Source of the DNA: Callorhinus ursinus
Lineage: Eukaryota > Chordata > Mammalia > Carnivora > Otariidae
DNA: 64,000 bases
Direction: 5' to 3'
NCBI RefSeq assembly: GCF_003265705.1
Contig: NW_020312968.1
Span: 7,670,307-7,734,306, forward strand
The notes below the pieces were generated by a model, which was not told where the DNA came from, made no database searches, and saw only the letters and a program-made list of their open reading frames with translations. This document shows positions 55,175 to 64,000 of the stretch, in pieces. Position 1 is the stretch's first letter, and every line of letters begins with the position of its first letter. Made by a program: the position numbers and the translations under genes.

Positions 55175-56922
55175 AAATTTTTGCTTTTTTCTTAATCAGT
55201 GAAGGTATCTAATAAGATATCGATGGTTCTGTTTTCCTTTTGGACGGATGCTCCAGTGATGGTCACCTTTTTGTGTATTACACACAGGTTGGTTAGATAT
55301 GGTGGTAAGAGGGGGAGGATTGCTTAGTCACCCAGATTTTCCTCCTTCCTGGAGCAGTGACACCACAAGCCACACCTGAAACAACTCTTTTAATCTCAAA
55401 AATTTCCCTCCTTGCTCTGGTTAGAGAAGTCAGTGTACTGGGCAACCAAGGTTATGTGATCTGGTGGGCCAGATCTGATTAATGTTTTTAATTGTGATTT
55501 CAAGATGTAACACACCCAGGGAGATTTGTTCCAGATGGATGCAGTACAAAATGAAAAATAAAATAAAACCCCCTCCAAGCACAATATTGTTCTGAATACT
55601 TCTTTGAGGCATCAGCAGGTTTTAAATCATTGGAAGATGGGCTGAAGGCATTCTCTACATCATTATGCCTTTCCAAGTTATTTGAAAAAAGTTTTGGTTT
55701 TAAAGGCTTCTCTCTAGCTCTATTTTCTACCTGTCATTGGCGACCTCACCTAAGGTATTAAAAAGAAGTAACAGAGAAAGGTATATAAGTCATAATGTGG
55801 ATGATTATGACTCTTAAGAGCCTTTTATTTGACTACCTGATATTTTCTCTTAGTGCCTCAAAAGTTCTGGATGTGTTTGTGTGTGTCTGTGCATCCTTTA
55901 CAAGGTCAAAGACAATATAAAAACTTTGTTTAGGAAATAATAAATTAAATATGAAAGGTATATGAGCAAACCATTTCATAAAAACTAATGAAACGATTAT
56001 TTGACTGTTTTCTGTATAAATACACACGTTATTGGGATATTTTAAAATATCAGAGAGATTAATTATGTAGTAATTTCTGATAGCTATTAGATTCTTGTTA
56101 CATATCCTATAAAGTAGAAATAAATAATTGAAATGGCTCTTAGAATCTGCGAGCAAAAACAAATTTGGGGGGAGGACATTTTCAAGAGTAAATTAATTTG
56201 GATTTAGGTCAATAAAGATCTCACAGACACATTGGGTTTACAAACTGATGAGTTTCATCTTGGTGCTCTTGGTTTAATAGCTAGTTCTTACAACTGACCA
56301 CTAAGAAAATATTTTTGCATATTAAGATGCTGCTTCATATCTAATGCAATTTTAGTTTAGTTTGTTGTTGTTGGGGACGCTCAAGATCTCTCCCCAGGGT
56401 ATTTCAATTGTGTAAACACAATTAAAAACCTAGCATGGTTACTTCTCTTTGATTTTGTAATCATTTGCCCTTTCTCTTTGGATTTGGGTAGCCTTAGAAA
56501 AATAAAAACTTCCTTAAACTCTCCTCTTACAATATAGAGGAGAAAAGGAATGCATCATAATTGGGGGCATTAGGTGTTTGAGGAATAAAACTCTGTTCTA
56601 TATTAAATCACCATCCAGAATGTAATTATCGGGTTGAGCATGACCTAGGAGATGTGGATTTTGTCCTGTTTGATCAGATCATGGGGAAAATTTACACATG
56701 CATACAAGATGAAAACTTAAGAAAGTTACTAAAGAACATGTTTAAAATATGCACACCTCAGACAGTTTAAAACGGGCCTTTGCATGACTCCACTTTTAGA
56801 TGAATCCATGAAGCAGTTAGCCATGAAATTCTTCCTACTGGAGATTCCATAATCTCTAAAACAAAAGAAATAATATAAACCTATTTCAAATGTTTAGGCC
56901 ATAGTCACTACTATTGAGGCTT
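55175..56922. other. Unique AT-rich sequence
   Basis: No repeat or gene recognised. Minus-strand frames at 55396-55612 and 55833-56162 lack domains. Confidence 0.5.
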
Positions 56923-56936
56923 TGTTCCCAGAATTC

Positions 56937-57115
56937 CTTTTGTTTTTTTCAGATTTTATTTATTTGAGAGAGAGAAAGAGAGAGCATGAGCGGGGGGGGG
57001 GGGGCAGAGGGAGAGAGAGAAACAGACGCCCAAGGTGGGACTCGATCCCAGGACCCCGAGATCGTGACCTGAGCTGAAGGCAGACGCTTAACCGACTGAG
57101 CCACCCAGGCGCCCC
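56937..57115 (-). mobile_element. Carnivore SINE, reverse, with G13 run
   Basis: A reverse SINE with a run of about 13 G at 56991-57003 in the GA-rich middle. Possible target-site repeats 'tgttcccagaattc' (56923-56936) and 'tgtgcccagatttc' (57116-57129). Confidence 0.93.
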
Positions 57116-57224
57116 TGTGCCCAGATTTCTATATGACGTTAAAATCACATAAATGTAACAAATAGCACAAGCATCTTTGGTTAAATAAACTATTTGAGCT
57201 GGTGGGAGTAGTTGCCTTCATTTT

Positions 57225-57390
57225 TTTTTTTTAAGATTTTATTTATTCATTTGAGAGAGAGAGAAAGAGCACACAGAGGGGAGAGGCAGAGGGAGAATCA
57301 GACTCCCCACTGAGCAGGGAGCTGATGCAGGCTCGACCATGACCTGAGCTGAAGGCAGACGCTTTAACCAACTGAGCCACCCAGGCACCC
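57225..57390 (-). mobile_element. Carnivore SINE, reverse, internally shortened
   Basis: The segment between the CT-rich middle and the head is shortened ('gagctgatgcaggctcgacc' joins directly to 'atgacctgagc'), removing part of the B-box region. Flanked by 'ttcattttt' and 'ctcattttt'. Confidence 0.92.
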
Positions 57391-58004
57391 CTCATTTTTA
57401 AAAGCTAATCGCATTAGGAGAATGATTTGTTGACAGCGTCCTGGATTAAGTGTGGAAAAGCTAGGGATCTTTGCGATCTGGGTGCTGTCCTACAATTATT
57501 TTGATAGCAAATTGATTCCTTATAGGCCCAGGCGTCAGGTGTTCTCTTTATCTCCAAGTTCCTGAGCTACTCTTTGAAAGCCAAATTCTCAGCCATGTAG
57601 CTATCCACAGAACAGATACTTGCAAGTGAGGACAATTCAGGAAGCTAATAGAATAGGAACTGTTTTAAGTTGTTCTTTTGATCTGAATACAGTTGCCAAA
57701 ATAACAATGCTGTTTGGTTTTTGTACAGGAAAACAAAACATATGCCAAGGATATCGTTTTCCCTTCAGTAAGTCTCCAAGGGACTGGAGAAAACTTCCCA
57801 ACTTGCATGGTTGAAAGGATATGACTTGTGTAGGCCTCAGGTTATGTACAGATAATGAGTTGGAAATTTGGGAGCAGAGGTGGGGGGAAATGGCCCAATT
57901 ACTCTCTCATTCCCTGTATCCTTTGTTGGTCTATTCAATTTTTCTTGGCCTCTTTGGGCACAGTAGATGTGTGCTAAAATTCACTAGCAAAACCTTTCTC
58001 TGTA
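57391..58004. other. Unique sequence
   Basis: No supported feature. Confidence 0.5.
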
Positions 58005-58472
58005 CAGGAGTCCACTTTATGTGCTATGTCGCTTTCCCCTGTGTCAGTTACCAGGGGTCAATTGCAGCCCAGAAGCAGACGATCCTCCTGCTGACTTACT
58101 GTCAGAACGTCAACAATAGCCTAACCTATATCACAGTGCCTCCATTGTTCACTTCTCTCCATCTTATCACATGGACATTTTGTCATCTCACATCATCCCA
58201 AGAAGAAGGGTGAGTATGGTACATAAGATATTTTGAGAGAGAGAGGCCACATTCATATAACCTTTATTATAGTATATTGTTATAATTGTTCTATTTTATT
58301 ATTAGTTGTTGTTAATCTCCTGCTGTGCTTACCAGAGGTATGTAGGTATAGGAAAAGGCATAGTATATACAAGCCTCAGGGTGGTCCACAGTATATATAG
58401 GGTTCATTACTGCCCAGGAATCCATTGGGGGTCTTGGAACATTTCCCAGGCAGATAAGGGGGGGGGGAGCTG
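58005..58472 (+). mobile_element. Tigger-like (mariner superfamily) non-autonomous transposon, complete
   Basis: Runs from 'caggagtccactttatgtgc' to 'gataaggggggggggagctg' with TA dinucleotides on both sides (58003-58004 and 58473-58474), the target duplication of Tc1/mariner elements. Internal blocks 'agttaccaggggtcaattgc', 'cgatcctcctgctgacttac', 'gagagagagaggccacattc' and 'ttgggggtcttggaacattt' are those of a mammalian MER2/Tigger-type element. No transposase is encoded. The open frame at 57821-58213 overlaps it by chance. Confidence 0.85.
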
Positions 58473-58474
58473 TA

Positions 58475-60799
58475 AACATTGAAAGACCTTGCCAGTTCTA
58501 AATTGACAATTTGGCAAATATGGAAATCAGTATTGTGGAGAAGCAGAAATTTCACGGGCAAAATGTTTTCTGGGCGCCATTTAATTTCGTGGCAATGGGA
58601 GAGAAAACCTCTTAGAGATGATTAATTTTCAGCAAAAACTGTTGAATAGGCGCTGCATAATCAGCCTGACTATGGCTACTGTTTTCCTCAAGCCAGGCTT
58701 TCATCGCTTACCTTTTGTCAGCCATGACTTTACCTTTTACAGAATTTATGCCGAATAGAAAAGTTAAAATTGAATGTGGAGTTGGAACATCTTTTCACTT
58801 TTTTTTTTTTAAGGTGGCTATTTTGGTTTGTGAGTTATGTAGATTTCTTCCTGCTCAAATCTCATTTTGCAGCTTGTCTCTCGGTATTTATCAAAGTGGG
58901 AGCAAAAGCATAATGGCCTGAGATGGGGCCGTGGGATCTATCTTTTCAACATGCATCTCTAGGACAGCTTCGGGAGTCAATGCGTCAGGTGCTCAGAAGT
59001 CACCCCTCTGAGGTGAAGTACATGTCCGTCTCACTCCCCACCCCCATCCAGTAGATCTTTTTTTTTTTTCTTGGCATTTTGACAAAGGGTTTCATGGGGA
59101 AGAAATTAGCCTGGATGGCTAAGACTGGATTGTCTAGAAATTTAGTTTGTCCAGTGCACCACAGGTTAATGCAGAGCGGACATGTAGCATGACTGGTCCA
59201 ATAATCGTACATCGTTGAGTGTAGGTATAACAGTTATGGAAGGAAATTTCCTGAGTAATAAAAATAGGAGGTCAGTTCTTCAACACTATTGTCAGTCATT
59301 GTCATTACTGCCCTCATTAGCAATGGCAGTTTAAAACACTGTGCTTTTGAAGTTGAGCTAAGAGATCCAAATGGTTTCCAGGCTGTGGGGAAGATCTTGA
59401 CCTGGAGCTGTTGGTTTATAGCAAAGAAATATTGCTACATAGATGAGCCATTGCTAAAATCTAATAATATAAAAGTCAGTTGTTTGTACCTATGTTGATG
59501 TTTCTTTTAAGGGAAATTTTGGCTCTTCACAAGGCAAAGGAATAATTAAATATGTAGATACCCCAAAGTAAACAAAACACACACCATCTTGGTATGCTAC
59601 TGAAAACAGAATGAGATTAAAAAAAAAACAGCTAGGAGGAAAGGCATAAGCTCTTAAAATCTGCTAATTTGAGACTTTTAAGATACATAAATTTAGGAAT
59701 AAAATGAACTGTATGGACTAAGCCAGATGTATATAGAGAAGCGAGTGACTTGTGAGGGAAACGGTATTTAGTAGTATTCTAGGAGAGCAGATAAAGCAAA
59801 CTGTTATGATCTTGGGGTTCCTAACATCAAGTAGCTCCCAGCTCTTAGCAGCCCCACAATTACCGTATGGTATAATAAGTACCATTTTAGACACACAAAT
59901 GTTGGAAGAGGAGGTAGGCAGTGTTCTAAGGGGAGGTTCTGGAAATTTCATCAGAACAGATAACCCTAGAGGTCCTTATGGGTACTATGTGCTCAAGAAA
60001 TGTTTGCCTGTCATCATTATTGTTAATCTTCAGGACAATGAATTGGGAATCAGCTATTTTTCAGATTAATTTTTCACTGAGTTTAGTTTGACTTTAGTCT
60101 GTGGCTTTGGATATTGTTGTTTGCTCTCTTTCTTCCTGTCTGTAAATACTGTAGAAGGAGTAGTAAGACCAGTTTGATGTTTGATAGAATGCTTCTTAAT
60201 AATGCTGTTCAACATGCATTCAAGTTTTAGAACTCAGGGCCTTTCAGCAAATAGCTCTGGAAATGGTGTTGGGTTGCAGCTTTTGCATCCGGGAAAGGAT
60301 ATCACAGAAGTAGATGTATTATACTTAAAGGATAGTTTGAGTTTGTTTGTTTTTTTAAGTTGAATAGACAGTGGGTGTGGCTGCTAACAATACTGTGTGT
60401 CTTTCTATTCAGGAAGGCTGGTGGTATCCCAGGGGCTGGTTGGTTGGCTTCTCTAATTATTTCCCTCAAAGTCATTTCTTCTTTAAGAGCTAGAAAAGAA
60501 ATGAAGAAAACACAGAATTCACAAACAGGGCAAAGTTAAGTAAGGTCTTGGCATTTTAAGTAAGTAACCTGGGTGAGGTGCTTAGATTTAAGAGGAACCT
60601 GGCTAAAAATGAGAAGCAGCTTGAGGCCAACTGGATATTAAGCAAAATTGAAACTTTGGGATGAGTTTCCTGGAAGAGCATTTCCCGACAAGCTAAGAAA
60701 AGTTTGGAACACTGACTTCTAAAACGATGCTCATTTAATGAGAACTTTTGTTTTAATTTGCCAAATTTAAATTTTGCAAGTAGAAAAACCGATCTTTTA
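58475..60799. other. 2.3 kb without recent transposons
   Basis: No gene or repeat recognised. T-runs at 58799-58811 and 59056-59069. The frame at 59752-60069 (105 codons) shows no domain. 58560-58930 has a mixed-composition, motif-rich look (TAATTA-like and CAGCTT/TCAGCC stretches), but nothing diagnostic. Confidence 0.45.
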
Positions 60800-61078
60800 A
60801 AAATTTATTTTTAATAAATGTTTAATTCAGTTATAATTAACATAAGTCTTATAATAGTTTCAGGTGTACAATATAACGATCCAACAATTCTATACATTAC
60901 TCAGGGCTCATCACAATAAGGGTGCTCTATATACCCTTCACCTCTTTCACCTGTCCCCCCCGTAACCATCTGTTCGTTCTCCATATTTAAGAATCTGTTT
61001 TTTTATATGTCTTCTTCTTTCTTTGTTCATTTATTTTGTTTCTTAAATTCCTTGTATGAGTGAAATCATATGGTGTGG

Positions 61079-61500
61079 TGTCAAATGTGCTGTCTCTCCC
61101 GATCGGATGGGGCCCCCAAATGTGGGGTGACAATCAGTCGGGTGGAAGCTGGTGGCGAGGGCAGTGAAGAGAATTCACCTGAAGCAGAACAAAGGCGATA
61201 GAAGCTGATCGAATACACCGCATGGGAGCAGCAGGTAGTACAGCAAAGGAGAGGCTGTCTGCAAAGAGGCGGCGGGTGGGGCTGTTTTTAAAGGGGGAAG
61301 GTGAGGAAGTATGGGGATGTATAGAACTTTCCCTTTTTTGGTGACTGTGCCTGGTTGTAAGTAGCCCAGTGGTCAGTTAGGGACTATGTATAATTTGAAG
61401 TGGCCACCTGAGGGGCCTGTCTGGATTCAACCAGGTGGTCACTGTGGGCCCTTTCTACATTCCATCGCTCAAGACTGTTTGCCTAAAAGTGGCCTCTACA
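61079..61500 (-). mobile_element. Endogenous retrovirus solo LTR
   Basis: A 422 bp element with TG...CA ends ('tgtcaaatgtgctgtc' at the left, 'ggcctctaca' at the right) and a perfect 5 bp target repeat tgtgg at 61074-61078 and 61501-61505. It sits inside the reverse L1. Orientation is inferred to be minus. On that strand a TTTAAAA-like TATA box (about 61287-61293) precedes an R/U5-like region, and the end carries 'catttgggggcccc', like the U5 end of gammaretrovirus-type LTRs. No gag, pol or env remains, as expected for LTR-LTR recombination. The specific family is not determined. Confidence 0.82.
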
Positions 61501-61604
61501 TGTGGTATTTGTCTTTCTCTGATTCATATTTCACTAGTATTGTACCCTCCAGATCCATGTTCATGCAGATGGCAAGATCTCATTCTATGGCTGAGTAATA
61601 TTCC

Positions 61605-61605
61605 A

Positions 61606-61639
<34 letters not shown>

Positions 61640-61645
61640 GCACAC
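61605..61645 (+). repeat. (TC)n(AC)n microsatellite inside L1
   Basis: About 14 TC units followed by about 5 AC units, at the position where this L1 type commonly carries a (TG)n/(TA)n expansion. Confidence 0.9.
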
Positions 61646-61933
61646 CACTTCTTTATCCATTCACCAATGGATGGACACATGGGTTGCTTCCATAATTTGG
61701 CTATTGTAAATAATGGGTGCAAATATCTTTTCAAATTAGTGTTTTCATTTTCTTTGGGTAAATACCCAGTAGTGGAATTACTGGGTCATATGGTAATTCT
61801 ATTTTTAATTTTTTGAGGAACCTTTCTACTATTTCCCACAGTGGCTGCACCAGCTTGCATTCCTACCAACAGTGTATGGAGGTTCCTTTTTCTCCATATG
61901 CTCACCAGCACTTGTTATTAAATCTATCTTTTA

Positions 61934-62621
61934 TGTGGAAGATCTGACTGGAGTCATCCACATTTGCGGTAGGGCACGCACCATATGACTTGAATTATAT
62001 GATGGAGGCAGCCTTGCCACCTAGTGGTGGTATATTAAAATTGCAAGTTTAATTTCAGTTCAGTTCATTTAGGAACTTCTAAAAAATATTTAATACTAAA
62101 CAGCACAATAGAGAAGTGATGGGAAATATCATCTTAGTTTTTCTTCAGATACACCATATGAAGCATATGGTTAGAAAATTATGGAAATCTCTGGAAAGCT
62201 GAAGCTGGAAAAGAGTCCTTTAATTGGCAAAATCTCCTTCACTGATGGGATCTTTCTTATTAAATGTAGAGCACTGAATACTAAGAAAAAATTAAATATC
62301 TTTCTTGAAAGGTAAGTGAGTAGAACATAGAGCATTGCATGTGACATTTATCAAGCTTCAGAGAAAAAAAAGAGATTGTCAATCCCTCGTCTGTCACTCA
62401 TTGGGACAATACTTTCTATATATATTAAGTCAATGATATGCAGCCCACAGAACCACAAGGGCAGGCTGATGTTCTTAAGGAAAAAAAAGGGAGAAGAAGA
62501 AGTCTAATATTTTAGCAAGAAATGGGTAAACCTGCGGTTGCTCTTTATGTTTCATTGTTTGGCCTTTGTGGCTGTTACTACTTTTAGTGACCTTTTCCCA
62601 TCTACATTCTTTTTAGCATTA
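61934..62621. other. Unique AT-rich sequence
   Basis: No supported feature; A-run 62366-62373. Confidence 0.5.
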
Positions 62622-62636
62622 AGAATGGAATTTCTA

Positions 62637-62845
62637 GGGCGCCTGGGTGGCTCAGTTGGTTGGGCGACTGCCTTCGGCTCAGGTCATGATCCTGGAGACC
62701 TGGGATCGAGTCCCGCGTCGGGCTCCCTGCTTGGCGGGGAGTCTGCTTCTCCCTCTGGCCCTTCCCCCTCTCGTTCTCTCTCTTTCTCATTCTCTCTCTC
62801 AAATAAATAAGTAAATAAGTAAATAAGTAAATAAATATTTTATTT
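62637..62845 (+). mobile_element. Carnivore SINE (outer of tail-to-tail pair)
   Basis: Complete SINE with a (AAGTAAAT)n-like tail. Outer target-site repeats 'agaatggaatttcta' are at 62622-62636 and 63077-63091, so its original A tail continues beyond the inserted reverse SINE to about 63076. Confidence 0.97.
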
Positions 62846-63052
62846 TATTTTTTATTTTTTTAAAGATTTTTAATTAATTTATTTGACAGAGAGAGACACA
62901 GCGAGAGAGGGAACACAAGCAGGGGGAGCGAGAGAGGGAGAAGCAGGCCTCCTGCCGAGCAGGGAGCCCGATGCTGGGCTCGATCCCCGGACCCTGAGAT
63001 CATGACCTGAGCGGAAGGCAGATGCTTAACGACTGAGCCACGCAGGCACCCC
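62846..63052 (-). mobile_element. Carnivore SINE, reverse, inserted in the preceding SINE's tail
   Basis: A reverse SINE of the 'gacagagagagacacagcga' type. It ends 'gagccacgcaggcacccc' and is followed by 'taaataaaatatta', a near copy of 'taaataaatatttta' at its left side (62830-62845). This marks insertion into the AAAT tail. Confidence 0.95.
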
Positions 63053-63380
63053 TAAATAAAATATTAAAAAAAAAAAAGAATGGAATTTCTAATCAGCCAG
63101 ACATACCATCAGAATCTATAAATTATCACTTTGGTATTATGCTTGTAGAAACTGAGTTTCCCAAAATTGACTTCAGAATAGTAAAAGCAAAAGCAAACAT
63201 ATCATTTTAAATGTGTTTCTTTGCATAAATCTTCAGGTGTTTTAGCTATCAAGCCATAAAAGCACACAATTCTATTCTCTTTTTTATTCACCTCATTATG
63301 AGAGTTTCCTTAGGGAAAAGCTGACAACACTTGGTGAATTGAGTGCTGCCACTCAAACATTTTGTAGAAGAATCTCTTTT

Positions 63381-63583
63381 GGGGCGCCTGGGTGGCTCAG
63401 TTGTTAAGCGTCTACCTTCAGCTCAGGTCATGATCCCAGGGTCCTGGGATCGAGCCCTGCATTGGGCTCCCTGCTCAGCGGGAGGCCTGCTTTTCCCTCT
63501 CCCACTCCCTCTGCTTGTGTTCCCTCTCTCACTGTGTCCCTCTCTCTGTTAAATAAATAAATAAAATCTTTAAAAAAAAAAAA
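63381..63583 (+). mobile_element. Carnivore SINE with 15 bp target-site duplication
   Basis: Full SINE of the younger 'cccactccctctgcttgtgt...ctctgttaaataaataaata' type. Direct repeats 'agaa[g/a]aatctctttt' at 63366-63380 and 63584-63598. Confidence 0.97.
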
Positions 63584-63598
63584 AGAAAAATCTCTTTT

Positions 63599-64000
63599 GA
63601 GAGGTGAGCGACCAAATGTCACCCTGGACTTTTGACATATGATTGGTGATTTCTTGGGAGTGATGAGGTATACTGGTCTAGTTTTGTGTCTTTCTTGTTT
63701 TGGATATGGACCATCCCTTCCACCATTTCCACCATTTGGCCTCCTCATAGGAAAGGCACACCCTGCAGGGCGCCAGTTAGCTATGCTGGCAGAATGACTT
63801 CCCAACTTGTTCAGGTGGCTGAGAACCCGGACACTGCGCAGCTCTTTGAACTCAATCACACATTATCTCAAACTGGATTTTCTGATAAAACAAGTGGTAG
63901 TAGCGATCAGAAGTTGAAGAAAACTCACAAGAGAACTCTAGTTCTGAAGCCATGGTTTGAAAAATATTATGCTGAGGTCAGTGTGCCTCCACCCTGGATG
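63599..64000. other. Unique sequence to window end
   Basis: No recognised repeat or gene. A short duplicated phrase 'ccatttccaccatttgg' occurs at 63722-63738. Confidence 0.45.

Larger units (their letters stand above)
60800..61922 (-). mobile_element. Old L1 3' end, reverse, interrupted by a solo LTR
   Basis: 60800-61078 is the reverse of an L1 3' UTR ('gtttcaggtgtacaatataa', 'tctatacattactcagggct'). 61501-61922 is the reverse of the ORF2 C-terminus ('gctattgtaaataatgggtg', 'gggtaaatacccagtagtgg', 'tttgaggaacctttctacta', 'ctcaccagcacttgttatta'). A (TC)n(AC)n stretch lies at 61605-61638. Possible target-site repeats 'atctttta' at about 60792-60799 and 61926-61933. Removing the LTR restores a continuous L1. 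Confidence 0.9.

Noticed and set aside
57821..58213. 130-codon frame near 58 kb
   Set aside because: Mostly overlaps the non-coding Tigger-like element; no transposase homology.
4358..63583. Regularly recurring about 200 bp repeats considered as a CRISPR-like or tandem array
   Set aside because: They are dispersed SINEs on both strands with individual target-site duplications, irregular spacing and no spacers of constant length.

Overview
This is mammalian nuclear DNA, almost certainly from a caniform carnivore and probably an arctoid (bear, seal or mustelid group). The evidence is more than 25 copies of the carnivore tRNA-derived SINE (SINEC type), with a 'GCCTGGGTGGCTCAG' head, a CT-rich middle and an (AAAT)n AAATCTTTAAAA tail, together with carnivore-type L1 elements carrying a characteristic 3' UTR. 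The exact species is not established. I found no protein-coding gene, exon set, structural RNA gene, CRISPR array or prokaryotic-type system. The window reads as intergenic or deep intronic sequence. The only convincing protein-coding signals are L1 ORF1/ORF2 remnants.

Layout. Positions 1-3857 hold two L1 elements in opposite orientation: a + strand 3' part with an open ORF2 C-terminus running off the left edge, and a - strand 5' part with 5' UTR, broken ORF1 and the start of ORF2. Positions 3866-5575 are an ancient - strand L1 split by two SINEs. Positions 5.6-16.2 kb are old L2/MIR debris with SINEs in largely unique DNA, including a dense G-quadruplex motif near 10 kb. Positions 16588-19169 are one L1 insertion with its 5' part inverted (twin priming), bounded by a 12 bp target-site duplication. 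Positions 19.2-36 kb alternate unique DNA with MaLR-type LTRs, MIR/L2, SINEs and an older L1 3' end (33.8-34.7 kb), and contain a CpG cluster at 28.5 kb. Positions 36.1-36.9 kb are a hAT-like DNA transposon split by a truncated L1. Positions 39-49.6 kb hold a SINE with an inverted head, a 139 bp duplication at about 97% identity spaced 1.5 kb apart, short L1 tails and two MaLR LTRs. Positions 49.6-54.9 kb are unusually free of young repeats. Positions 58.0-58.5 kb are a complete Tigger-like element. Positions 60.8-61.9 kb are a - strand L1 3' end into which a retroviral solo LTR inserted. Positions 62.6-63.6 kb are SINEs, including a tail-to-tail nested pair.

The parts form an insertion history rather than a pathway. 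L1 supplied the machinery that mobilised the SINEs and its own copies. Nesting and target-site duplications give the order: L2/MIR/DNA transposons and MaLR first, then old L1M, then carnivore L1, then SINEs inside L1 and inside each other. I looked for an undescribed biological system and did not find one. The items most worth a second look are structural: the twin-primed L1, the inverted SINE, the composite L1 3' UTR shared by two copies, the 139 bp duplication, the CpG clusters and the repeat-poor interval.
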